From assembly GCF_022662195.1 (NCBI RefSeq), contig NZ_JAKMCS010000015.1, positions 1 through 64,000 of the forward strand: a stretch of 64,000 nucleotides of DNA, written 5' to 3'. How positions within the stretch are numbered: position 1 is the first letter of the stretch; the number at the start of each line of letters is the position of its first letter. The notes below the pieces were generated by a model. The model was given only the letters and a program-made list of their open reading frames with translations. It did not search any database and was not told the DNA's origin. Shown in pieces: positions 7,023-15,455 of this stretch. The stretch is from Aestuariivivens insulae (GTDB lineage: Bacteria > Bacteroidota > Bacteroidia > Flavobacteriales > Flavobacteriaceae). Position numbers and translations under genes: made by a program.

Positions 7023-7466
7023 ATGAAAGAACACAAACATAAAAACGTATTTAAGCAAGGGGCCATTCCTTCAGAATTTATTGGTGAGTCCATTGCCAAG
7101 CACCAGACCAAAACCAGCATTGGTGCGCACAATATTTTTCTAGGGCAAGTACGTGCCGATGTCATCGATGGCAAGACCATTACCGCTATCGAGTATACAG
7201 CCTATGAAGACATGGCCAATGCCAAGTTCCATGATATACGAGAAACGGCTTTTGAAAAGTTCAACTTAACATGCATGCACATTTACCACAGTCTGGGAAC
7301 GGTAAAAGCTGGAGAAATATGCTTATTCGTATTTGTGTCTTCTCCCAGACGAAAAGAAGTGTTTAAAGCTTTGGAATATATCGTAGAACGTATAAAAGCC
7401 GATGTTCCTGTTTTTGGAAAAGAAATTTTTGAAGACGATACGCATCAGTGGAAAGTGAATAATTGA
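7023..7466 (+). CDS. moaE: Molybdopterin synthase catalytic subunit MoaE
   Basis: The 147-residue protein matches MoaE. It has IFLGQVRADVIDGKTITAIEYTAYEDMA near the middle, HSLGTVKAGEICLFVFVSSPRRKEVF with the conserved arginines, and a late Lys pair (ERIKADVPVFGKE). It converts cyclic pyranopterin monophosphate to molybdopterin using MoaD thiocarboxylate. An 85-nt spacer separates it from moaD. Heptamer repeats follow its stop codon. Confidence 0.92.
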   Translation: MKEHKHKNVFKQGAIPSEFIGESIAKHQTKTSIGAHNIFLGQVRADVIDGKTITAIEYTAYEDMANAKFHDIRETAFEKFNLTCMHIYHSLGTVKAGEICLFVFVSSPRRKEVFKALEYIVERIKADVPVFGKEIFEDDTHQWKVNN

Positions 7467-7509
7467 TGTTATTTTATGAGTTATTAAGGGTGTACGACAT
7501 AGCATTAAC

Positions 7510-7558
7510 GATTAACGATTAACGATTTATGATTTACGAACCAAGAGCCAAGAGCCAA
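7510..7558 (+). repeat. Array of seven GA-N5 heptamers
   Basis: Seven consecutive 7-bp units start with GA: GATTAAC twice, GATTTAT, GATTTAC, GAACCAA, GAGCCAA twice. They lie between moaE and the moaC-moaB fusion gene. The same heptamer grammar recurs at 8612, 53985, 59682 and 62624. Confidence 0.7.
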
Positions 7559-7689
7559 GTCTCTAAACATGTTAAACTTTTAAACAATTTACGATTGACT
7601 GGACACTAAATAGCTACAATAATGATTTTTGTCGCACACACAGTCGTTAATTCGAACACAACTATACAACAAACACTAAACAACAAACA

Positions 7690-8601
7690 ATGGTAGATAT
7701 TACACATAAAAGCACCACATTAAGAACCGCTACGGCCCAGGCCATTGTAAAGGTTAGTAAGCCAGAAACCATAGAAGCCATAAAAAACGATACGGTTCCT
7801 AAGGGCAACGTTTTTGCCATGAGCAAAGCGGCCGGTTTATTGGGCGTAAAGAGAACACCAGACCTATTACCGGACTGTCACCCCTTACCTATTGAGTTTA
7901 CGGGTGTTGAATACGAAATCGACGGTTTGGAAATCACGGTTTTGTTTACCGTTAAGACGATTTATAAAACTGGTGTAGAAGTTGAAGCCATGCACGGCGC
8001 CAGCGTTGTGGCATTGAATATGTACGACATGCTAAAACCCATTGACAAAGGCATTGAAATACACCAAATTAAACTACTTTCCAAAAAAGGTGGGAAATCC
8101 GATTTTAAAGACCGCTTTAGAAACGATTTAACGGCTGCCGTTGTCGTTTGTAGTGATACCATATCGGCAGGACATAAAGAAGACAAAGCCGGAAAGGCTA
8201 TCATTAAAAAACTGGAATCCTGTAATGTAAAAGTAACGGAGTATGTTATTATCCCTGATGAAAAGGAAATCATTCAGCAAAAAGCCAAAGCATACCAAGA
8301 ACAGGGCATCGATATGGTTATCTATACAGGCGGTACCGGACTTTCTGCCAGGGATGTAACACCAGAGGCTTTAAGCCCTATTCTTGATAGAAACATTCCC
8401 GGAATTGAAGAAGCCATCCGTAATTATGGGCAAGAACGCACCCCTTTTTCTATGTTATCACGTAGTGTGGCAGGCACTATAAAAGATACTTTAATATTGG
8501 CGCTGCCAGGCTCAACAAACGGCGCCAAAGAATCTATGGACGCCATTTTCCCTGCTGTGCTCCATAGCTTTAGAATTTTAAAGGGGGCAAGACATGATTA
8601 G
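7690..8601 (+). CDS. moaCB: Bifunctional MoaC-MoaB/MogA fusion protein
   Basis: Residues 1 to about 145 are MoaC (cyclic pyranopterin monophosphate synthase): DCHPLPI at 62-68 and KTGVEVEAMHGASVVALNMYD with the conserved histidine. Residues from about 148 are a MoaB/MogA molybdopterin adenylyltransferase: SDTISAGHKEDKAG, the MPT-binding YTGGTGLSARDVTPEA, and ALPGSTNGAKE near the end. One chain thus covers an early and a late step of Moco synthesis, flanking the MoaD/MoaE step. Such fusions are known in Bacteroidota. The usual single MoaC is about 160 residues. Confidence 0.9.
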   Translation: MVDITHKSTTLRTATAQAIVKVSKPETIEAIKNDTVPKGNVFAMSKAAGLLGVKRTPDLLPDCHPLPIEFTGVEYEIDGLEITVLFTVKTIYKTGVEVEAMHGASVVALNMYDMLKPIDKGIEIHQIKLLSKKGGKSDFKDRFRNDLTAAVVVCSDTISAGHKEDKAGKAIIKKLESCNVKVTEYVIIPDEKEIIQQKAKAYQEQGIDMVIYTGGTGLSARDVTPEALSPILDRNIPGIEEAIRNYGQERTPFSMLSRSVAGTIKDTLILALPGSTNGAKESMDAIFPAVLHSFRILKGARHD

Positions 8602-8611
8602 TTGCACATTA

Positions 8612-8653
8612 GATGTTAGACATTAGAAGTTGGAGATTTGATTAGAGGTTTGA
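8612..8653 (+). repeat. Array of six GA/GG-N5 heptamers before moaA
   Basis: GATGTTA, GACATTA, GAAGTTG, GAGATTT, GATTAGA and GGTTTGA follow without gaps and end 3 nt before the moaA start codon. This array therefore forms the whole translation initiation region of moaA. Confidence 0.55.
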
Positions 8654-8656
8654 ATT

Positions 8657-9664
8657 ATGAAAGAACATAAAAATATATTGAAGGACACACACGGTAGAGC
8701 GCATAGCTATTTGCGTATATCGCTTACAGAACGTTGCAATTTGCGCTGTTCCTATTGCATGCCGGCTGAAGGGGTACAGCTTTCTCCTAAAGGTCATTTA
8801 ATGAGCTATGAGGAAATTTACGAAATCGCCAAAACCTTCGTTGAGCATGGCGTTACCAAGATTCGGTTAACCGGTGGTGAGCCTTTGGTGAGAAAAGATA
8901 TTTCAGTTATTTTGGAAAAATTAGCCTCGCTTTCTGTTGAACTTAGTATTACCACAAATGCCGTGAATGTTGATAGACATATCGACACCCTAAAGACCAA
9001 TGGTATTAAAACCATTAACGTAAGCTTAGATTCGCTCAATGCTGAAAAATTCAAGCATATTACACGTCGGGATTATTTTGAAAAAGTGTACAACAATATT
9101 TTACTTTTAAATTCTGAAGGCTTTAAAGTTAAAGTAAACGTCGTCTTAATGAAGGATTTTAACGATAATGAAATTATCGATTTTATTAATTTAACCAAGA
9201 CCCTTCCCCTAACCATTCGCTTTATAGAATTTATGCCTTTTGACGGTAACAAATGGGATATGGCTAAAATGGTTTCCTATAAATCTATTATGGAAACCGT
9301 GTACAATGCTTTTCCTGAAGACCAAGTACACCGTTTGCAAGATGCACCCAACGACACCTCTAAAAACTATAGGATAAAAGGGTTTCAAGGTAGCTTTGCG
9401 ATTATAAGCTCGGTAACCAATCCGTTTTGCGATTCCTGTAATAGATTACGGTTAACGGCCAATGGCCAACTCAAAAACTGCCTGTTCTCCTCTACCGAAT
9501 CAGATTTATTAACATCCTTACGCCAAGGAAAATCTATTGAACCCATTATTCAAAAAGCGGTTTTAGGCAAATTTAAAATACGTGGAAGCATGAATACGTT
9601 AAAGAAGTTACAAGACCCCAAATTGCACTCTAACAACCGTAGTATGATTTCTATAGGAGGATAA
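8657..9664 (+). CDS. moaA: GTP 3',8-cyclase MoaA (radical SAM)
   Basis: MoaA performs the first step of Moco synthesis, rearranging GTP with S-adenosylmethionine. The 335-residue protein has the radical SAM motif C27-x3-C31-x2-C34, TGGEPLVRKD for SAM binding, and a second cluster motif CDSC...C in the C-terminal third. It ends in the conserved Gly-Gly needed for activity. It is the last gene of the plus-strand Moco run; no terminator is obvious, but palindromic repeats follow. Confidence 0.95.
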   Translation: MKEHKNILKDTHGRAHSYLRISLTERCNLRCSYCMPAEGVQLSPKGHLMSYEEIYEIAKTFVEHGVTKIRLTGGEPLVRKDISVILEKLASLSVELSITTNAVNVDRHIDTLKTNGIKTINVSLDSLNAEKFKHITRRDYFEKVYNNILLLNSEGFKVKVNVVLMKDFNDNEIIDFINLTKTLPLTIRFIEFMPFDGNKWDMAKMVSYKSIMETVYNAFPEDQVHRLQDAPNDTSKNYRIKGFQGSFAIISSVTNPFCDSCNRLRLTANGQLKNCLFSSTESDLLTSLRQGKSIEPIIQKAVLGKFKIRGSMNTLKKLQDPKLHSNNRSMISIGG

Positions 9665-9796
9665 ACAAACCGTAATAATTTTTCAAATCCTTTGTTTTTA
9701 TAGAACAATAAAATATCCTGAAGCATTGGTTATCATTCCGAAAGTTACTGAAATCAAAATATATTTTGATTGAAAGTACTTTGAAGAGCAAACGAT

Positions 9797-9832
9797 GAGG
9801 AATCACATCATGATTTTTTTATGAGATTTCTC
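9797..9832. repeat. Imperfect palindromic repeat downstream of moaA
   Basis: GAGGAATCACAT and ATGAGATTTCTC pair at 10 of 12 positions around a T-rich loop. This may be the moaA terminator or a dispersed palindrome. The rest of the 9665-10193 gap contains two further structured repeats and no supported gene. Confidence 0.4.
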
Positions 9833-9960
9833 GTTGCTTGTACTTCGCTCTGTCAACATTGATAATCCTTTCAAAAAAAGTTTTAAAAACTAAAGTTACA
9901 GTTATGAAATTGTAGAGCTTAAAACTTTTATTAAATAACGAGAATAACCGATAAGTAATT

Positions 9961-10010
9961 TATGTCAGTTTTGAGTGTGTCGACGTTTACTGTTGGCATG
10001 TATCGAAAAT
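9961..10010 (-). repeat. REP-like element, copy A
   Basis: Read on the minus strand this has TTTTCGATAC, an inner hairpin around CAACAGTAAACGTCG, and ACTCAAAACTGACAT. It is about 80 percent identical by eye to copy B at 38417-38469, which has the canonical arms TTCTCGATAC and ACTCGAACTGAC. The inner stem keeps pairing through a G-T wobble. Confidence 0.6.
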
Positions 10011-10036
10011 CCAAAAAAAACCTCCCTTTTAAAGTA

Positions 10037-10082
10037 CTTCTCGATACTAAATTCTTCCAGAATTTAACTCGAAGAGACATTA
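10037..10082 (+). repeat. REP-like element, copy C
   Basis: The outer arms CTTCTCGATAC and ACTCGAAG match those of copy B, but the inner hairpin is different: TAAATTCT-TCC-AGAATTTA, a perfect 8-bp stem. With copy A it forms an inverted pair 26 bp apart. Confidence 0.55.
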
Positions 10083-10193
10083 GGACTCTTAAACATTATT
10101 CACCTTAAATACTAATTAACGTGAGTTTCTATGTTAATTAAGGCCAAGAAAGCCAACAAGCTTAGAAGTCCCATGAGCACCTAAAATGAAGCC

Positions 10194-11636
10194 TTAAACC
10201 TTACGCGTTTTTATCAATGTTTTTTTCTCAAAACTACTTTTAGGCGCTTCGCATAATGAACATTGGTAAGTCTCTGGGAGTTTTTCAAAAGGTGTATTGG
10301 GCGCTATATCTTGGGTAATATCGCCATAAACTTCGTTATAAACCGTTAAGCAATCTGTACACTGATAGACATTTTCTTCAACCATCTCTTTTTGCTGAGC
10401 TTGTTCTTCTTCTTCCTCTCTTTCATTTCCTAATTGTTCAAAATAGAGCTTACTCAGTTCCATTAACAGGCCAGGAAGTTCTACTTTATCTACGTCCTGT
10501 ACGTGCATAATATACTCTCTGGTATTTGGATCGAAATTTTTAGCGTACAAGAGGTTATAGGTATCCCTTATTTTAAAGTCTCCTATATTATCGGGTTGCC
10601 TATTCTTTTCCACTACAATTGAAGTGAAATTATAGGTATCGCTATCGTAACTGGTAATACCAAAAGTTAAACCATAGGTGCTTATATCATTTTGGTCAAA
10701 ATTGGTCACTAAATATTTTTTTAGGTTTAAAGCGTCCTTATCATTTACTGGAACATGCCAATTCATCTCCAACATAGAATGCCTCACATTTATACCAAAC
10801 TTACCCAAAAGCTTTTCCCATTGTAGCCTATTCTTCTCCGGGATACCTTTAACAATAAAAGATTTCCAAGGGGTTATTGATATTTTACCTATTTTGTTTT
10901 CAGCACATAAATCGCACATAGCCTTTAAAAACGCCAGATCGTACCTATTGTTTCTCCAATATAGCCCAAGCCAATAGCGATCTGTACCAATACGGTTCAT
11001 TCCTTCATAATATGGAAAAGGATAAAATGGTACATCCAAAGGTTTATCTACGGTCCTATTATTGGTGTCCACGGCATCACTAACCAATTCAAAAACCGTC
11101 TCAATCGTTTCTGGTTCTTCAATTAAAACCCCTTCTATACCGCTTACAATTTTACTCATGTCCCAGCTATAGATAAGCGCAGGATACATTAACGTTTTTT
11201 TCCAACCTGGTAGCCTGACATACAAATACCAATAATCTTCATGCTGTGAGGCTATAAAATTGACATTTCCGGTAAACAGTGGCACCAGTCTTTGCTTCGG
11301 ATCGGTAACATTTACACGTAATTTAGGCTTGTATTTAAACTGCTCTAAAATATACAGGTACTTATCACTGGTAAGCCATGATGTACTGGATAGAATTTCT
11401 GCTGAAACATAGGAAGAAGCTATATTTTCAACCTTGTCACGCTTAGGTTTTACAAACTTAATCTTATCAAACTGATTAAATTTTGCCTCGTCTATTTTTT
11501 CTGGAAAAATAATATCCTGTCGAGATCCAAAAGAAATGGCGTCCAACCCCAGGCCTTCTGCGGCTTCACAAATATACTTTAGTTCTCCTGGAGACAACAC
11601 ACCTCCGCTTATCATTAATCTATATCGTTCTTCCAT
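10194..11636 (-). CDS. Rubredoxin-tailed nitrite/sulfite-reductase-like protein
   Basis: Of 480 residues, the first 400 or so resemble the ferredoxin-like halves of nitrite/sulfite reductases: GGVLSPGELKYICEAAEGLGL corresponds to GGEITPDKLIVIGEVAKKYDL in NirB of this window. The C-x5-C and C-x3-C motifs that hold siroheme and the 4Fe-4S cluster are missing. The last 60 residues form a rubredoxin domain (YQCTDC ... YQCSLCEAP, two C-x2-C knuckles) after a Glu/Gln-rich linker. It probably passes electrons to, or stabilises, the nitrate reductase, with whose stop codon its start overlaps by one base. Catalysis of nitrite reduction is unlikely. Confidence 0.7.
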   Translation of the reverse strand: MEERYRLMISGGVLSPGELKYICEAAEGLGLDAISFGSRQDIIFPEKIDEAKFNQFDKIKFVKPKRDKVENIASSYVSAEILSSTSWLTSDKYLYILEQFKYKPKLRVNVTDPKQRLVPLFTGNVNFIASQHEDYWYLYVRLPGWKKTLMYPALIYSWDMSKIVSGIEGVLIEEPETIETVFELVSDAVDTNNRTVDKPLDVPFYPFPYYEGMNRIGTDRYWLGLYWRNNRYDLAFLKAMCDLCAENKIGKISITPWKSFIVKGIPEKNRLQWEKLLGKFGINVRHSMLEMNWHVPVNDKDALNLKKYLVTNFDQNDISTYGLTFGITSYDSDTYNFTSIVVEKNRQPDNIGDFKIRDTYNLLYAKNFDPNTREYIMHVQDVDKVELPGLLMELSKLYFEQLGNEREEEEEQAQQKEMVEENVYQCTDCLTVYNEVYGDITQDIAPNTPFEKLPETYQCSLCEAPKSSFEKKTLIKTRKV

Positions 11637-14600
11637 TATGCCAATACTTTTGATTTATGAAGTATATCCCTAACTTCGGTTTTACAACTACCACAGCCTA
11701 AACCAGCTCCTGTTTGTTTACATAATTCAGTAAAATCCGTACATCCCTTTGCAATAGCTTCCTCTACGTTGCCCTCACCAACCTGGCTACAGGAACAAAT
11801 TAGCTTTCCTATTACCGGTTTATCATTTGAAGTCCCTCTTAGCAAGGTATTGCGTTTCTCGGACATTTCAATTTTACTTTCTATTAAGGTCTTGAATTCT
11901 GCAAATTCATTCTTATCCCCCATTAGAACCGCTCCAACCAATAAATCATCTTTAACAATACATTTTTTGTAGTAACGCTTTGAAATATCTGTAAATACCA
12001 CTTCCTCATAGCTCAAATCGTTTTCAGGCACATTAATATCTCCGATGCTGCATAAATTTAAATCATTGAATTTCAATATATTCATAAGAACAGAACCGTC
12101 ATAGGTACTACTAACATCGCCAGCAATAAAGTTTGCTAAAATAACAGCTTGTTCTTCAGCCGCTGAAGTGATTCCGAATAACTGATTGTTAAATTCTGCA
12201 ATTTCACCAATGGCAAAAACATCGGGGTCAGACGATTGTAAATGCTGATTTACGACCACGCCTCGCCCGCATTTAATTCCACTTTCCTTGGCTATTTCAA
12301 TATTTGGTATGGTTCCTATGGCATATACAATGGCGTTTGCGGTGAAGAGCTTTCCACTTTTTAGGCTTATATTTAATTCACCTGTATCTTCATCATCAAA
12401 TACGGTACTCACTTCATTATCAAAATAAATCTGAATGCCTCGTTCCTGAACGTCCAATGCCAGTAACTTACTTGAAACTTTATCTAACTGGCGTTCCATG
12501 AGTCGTGAAGCGCGTTGTACTATGGTAACTTTTACATTTTTATGCTTTAAGGCCGCTGCCAGCTCCAAGCCCAATAACCCGCCACCAACAATAGCGACAT
12601 GCTGTTCTTCTGCAGGCAAACCAGTATCTTCTAAATAGGCTTTAAATCTGTCGGCATCTACTTTATTACGCATGGTAAAGCGCCCTGGAAGATCTATTTG
12701 AACATCCCTAGGAATAAAGGCACGACTACCCGTAGCCAAAATTAATTTATCGAATGTATGGGCTTCTCCATTACTATCTGTTACTGTTTTTTTCTCGGAA
12801 TCCAGTTTTGTTATAAAGGTCTCTGGATGCAAGTGTACATTAAGCTTATCTAATTCTAATTGCTTAATTTTTAATAATTGCTCCCAACTCAATTCTTCAG
12901 TGACGTACTCTGGAAGCAGTACCCTGTTATAAAACAAGTTAGGTTCTTTTGAAAACACATGAATCTCGTCTTTTTCGTTTTGATCTCTATAATCTTGAAT
13001 AAAACGAAACGATGCCGCGCCTGCACCGGCGATGACAATTTTCTCTTTTGGTTTTTCGTACTTAGAAACAGACACCCTTGTGAATTTAAAATCAGGCTCC
13101 TTAGATACCGGATCAACATGGGTATTGGTTAAGTTATTGGCCCTATTAAAATCGTTTTGCAACTGTTTTCCCCAATGCATGGGTAAAAACACCACGCCTT
13201 TTTTAATGGATTCCGTTACTTTGGCCCTAACTCTTACCTGACCATTTTCTCCTAAAACCTCGGTAATATCCCCATCTTTAATCTTGTTTAAATACGCATC
13301 AACTGGATTGATTTCCAACACCGGTTTTGGATAATGCGTCTTTAAACGTGATACCTTTCCTGTTTTGGTCATGGTATGCCACTGGTCTCGAACACGACCC
13401 GTTGTTAGTATTAGGGGGTAATCTGGACTAGGCTGTACCGATGTATTCTCTATCGTAGTAACGACATTAAAAATGGCCTTTTTTGATGGGGTATAAAATA
13501 CTTTATCCTGAAACAAGCGAGGCGTCCCTTCGTGTCTATATTCATTTACCGGCCATTGGAATGTCCCTTCATTTTTCAGTCTGTCATAGTTTAGATAGGA
13601 TACGTCTATATTCGTCCCTTTGGTCATGGCACAGTACTCGTCGTAAATCTCTTCGGCACTATTGTAGTTAAACCCACGAAAGCCCATACGTTGTGCAAAA
13701 TCGCAAAAGATCTCTACATCTGGTCTTGCCTCTCCTGGTGGGTCTATCTCTTTTGGCAAATATGAAATACGGCGCTCAGAATTGGTCATAGTGCCTTCTT
13801 TTTCCAGCCAACCTGCTGCCGGCAATACCAAATCGGCAAATTTAACCGTATCTGAACGATGTGAAATGTCTTGTACTACCACGAATTTTGCTTGCTTCAT
13901 CGCCCTTTCTATACGGTTGGTATTTGGAAGGCTTACCAACGGATTGGTACAGGCTATCCAAATGGCTTTCAATTTGCCAGACTCTAGGGCATCAAACATT
14001 TCCGTGGCTGTTAACCCTGGTTTAGGGTTAATTTTTTCAACACCCCAAAATTGGGCTACTTCCCGTCTATGTTCCTCGTTCATCAAATCCTTATGAACAG
14101 CCAAAAGGTTGGCCATTCCTCCTACTTCGCGACCTCCCATAGCATTGGGTTGCCCTGTAAGCGAGAATGGTCCGGAACCAGGTTTTCCTACCTGGCCCGT
14201 TATTAAAGAAAGGTTTAACAGGGCTACATTTTTATTTACCCCAACCACACTTTGGTTAAGCCCCATTGCCCACATACTAATAAAGCCTTTGGACAACCCG
14301 ATAATATCGGCGGCCTTTTTAATATCTTTTTCGGCTACACCACACAGTTTGGCCGCCTTACTTATCTTGGTTTCAAATATTTGCGCTTTATAGGCTTCAA
14401 ACCCTTCGGTATGATGTTTTATAAAATCCTCATCTATAAGTCCACGTTCGTATAACCTCCTACCAATAGCATTATATAGAATGACATCTGTTCCAGGCAA
14501 AACCTGTAAATGTAAATCTGCAAAACTTGCTGTATCTGTTTTCCTAGGATCAACTACTATAATCTGAACATCTGGATTCTCTTCTTTATGTTTTTCTAGG

Positions 14601-15157
14601 CGTCTGAATAAAATGGGATGGCACCATGCAGGATTAGCACCGGTAATTAAAAATGTATCTGCCAATTCAATATCGGCATAAGAAATAGGCACACTATCCT
14701 CTCCAAAAGTCTTTTTATAACCAACCACAGCAGAGCTCATACATAACCTTGAATTGGTATCTATGTTATTTGTTCCCAAAAACCCTTTTGTTAATTTATT
14801 GGCTATATAATACTCTTCTGTTAAGCTTTGTCCAGAAACATAAAATCCAACACTATCGGGCCCGTGTTTCTTTATAATTGATTTAAAAACGTTTGCCGCT
14901 CTATCCAAAGCAGTGTCCCAACTCACCCGTTCATAGGGATGCGAACGGCTCCAACGCATTTCTGGATATAGAATTCTGTCTGAAGTATCGTTAACAACAT
15001 AATGCAGGTTCCTTCCTTTAGAGCAAAGCATCCCTTTATTAACTGGATGATCTTTATCGCCTTCAACAATAACCTTATTGTTGTTATCCTTTTTAACAAT
15101 AATACCGCAGCCAACACCACAATAGGAACATGTTGTTTTTACTTCATTTTTAACCAT
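11636..15157 (-). CDS. nasA: Assimilatory nitrate reductase fused to FAD/NAD reductase and BFD-type [2Fe-2S] domain
   Basis: The 1173-residue cytosolic enzyme reduces nitrate to nitrite. N-terminal C10-x2-C13-x3-C17 and C45 bind a 4Fe-4S cluster. The bis-MGD catalytic domain follows, with Cys in NSRLCMSSAV as likely Mo ligand, and a molydopterin-binding domain (LTTGRVRDQWHTMT). From about residue 715 an FAD/NAD(P)-dependent reductase begins (IVIAGAGAAS, later AIVGGGLLGLELAAAL). The C-terminus is a bacterioferritin-ferredoxin-like [2Fe-2S] domain (CSCSQVGEGN ... GLGCGSC). The fusion puts the diaphorase that is usually separate (NasB/NasC) on the same chain. An operator-like site lies about 90 bp upstream. 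Confidence 0.9.
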   Translation of the reverse strand: MVKNEVKTTCSYCGVGCGIIVKKDNNNKVIVEGDKDHPVNKGMLCSKGRNLHYVVNDTSDRILYPEMRWSRSHPYERVSWDTALDRAANVFKSIIKKHGPDSVGFYVSGQSLTEEYYIANKLTKGFLGTNNIDTNSRLCMSSAVVGYKKTFGEDSVPISYADIELADTFLITGANPAWCHPILFRRLEKHKEENPDVQIIVVDPRKTDTASFADLHLQVLPGTDVILYNAIGRRLYERGLIDEDFIKHHTEGFEAYKAQIFETKISKAAKLCGVAEKDIKKAADIIGLSKGFISMWAMGLNQSVVGVNKNVALLNLSLITGQVGKPGSGPFSLTGQPNAMGGREVGGMANLLAVHKDLMNEEHRREVAQFWGVEKINPKPGLTATEMFDALESGKLKAIWIACTNPLVSLPNTNRIERAMKQAKFVVVQDISHRSDTVKFADLVLPAAGWLEKEGTMTNSERRISYLPKEIDPPGEARPDVEIFCDFAQRMGFRGFNYNSAEEIYDEYCAMTKGTNIDVSYLNYDRLKNEGTFQWPVNEYRHEGTPRLFQDKVFYTPSKKAIFNVVTTIENTSVQPSPDYPLILTTGRVRDQWHTMTKTGKVSRLKTHYPKPVLEINPVDAYLNKIKDGDITEVLGENGQVRVRAKVTESIKKGVVFLPMHWGKQLQNDFNRANNLTNTHVDPVSKEPDFKFTRVSVSKYEKPKEKIVIAGAGAASFRFIQDYRDQNEKDEIHVFSKEPNLFYNRVLLPEYVTEELSWEQLLKIKQLELDKLNVHLHPETFITKLDSEKKTVTDSNGEAHTFDKLILATGSRAFIPRDVQIDLPGRFTMRNKVDADRFKAYLEDTGLPAEEQHVAIVGGGLLGLELAAALKHKNVKVTIVQRASRLMERQLDKVSSKLLALDVQERGIQIYFDNEVSTVFDDEDTGELNISLKSGKLFTANAIVYAIGTIPNIEIAKESGIKCGRGVVVNQHLQSSDPDVFAIGEIAEFNNQLFGITSAAEEQAVILANFIAGDVSSTYDGSVLMNILKFNDLNLCSIGDINVPENDLSYEEVVFTDISKRYYKKCIVKDDLLVGAVLMGDKNEFAEFKTLIESKIEMSEKRNTLLRGTSNDKPVIGKLICSCSQVGEGNVEEAIAKGCTDFTELCKQTGAGLGCGSCKTEVRDILHKSKVLA

Positions 15158-15245
15158 ACATCAGCATTTTTACGAATTTTAAACAATCTCTTCAAAAACC
15201 ATTTTAAATCAAAAATGTATTTCAATACACTAGGTAATGTAAAAT

Positions 15246-15261
15246 TACGTATAAATACTTA
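15246..15261 (-). promoter_or_regulatory. Operator-like hexamer pair upstream of nasA
   Basis: TACGTA, 4 bp, TACTTA. It is the same pair as at 17053-17068 upstream of narK and, inverted, at 23546-23561 upstream of nirB. The third hexamer expected nearer the gene is degenerate (AATGTA at 15236-15241). TACTTA fits the first six bases of the NarL heptamer TACYYMT. Confidence 0.55.
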
Positions 15262-15394
15262 ATTACAGTACAAGTATAATAAGTAATCAACAAAAAATAT
15301 TAGATTGATAAATATAGAATAGTGATTTTAAGGAATTGGTAAAAAAAAGTTAGTATTAAATTCTTGACTATAAAATCGATAAATATCCTATCCT

Positions 15395-15430
15395 ATAAAA
15401 AAAGCCAGTAAAGATGACCTTTACTGGCTT
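15395..15430 (-). terminator. Rho-independent terminator of the narK gene
   Basis: On the minus strand AAGCCAGTAAAG and CTTTACTGGCTT form a perfect 12-bp stem with a 5-nt loop, followed by a T run. It separates narK from nasA, so the two are transcribed independently. Confidence 0.85.
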
Positions 15431-15455
15431 CAATTTAAATTAACCTCTCTTTAGT

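Noticed and set aside
9665-10193. tRNA or other structured RNA gene after moaA
   Set aside because: The hairpins do not form a cloverleaf and match repeat elements instead.
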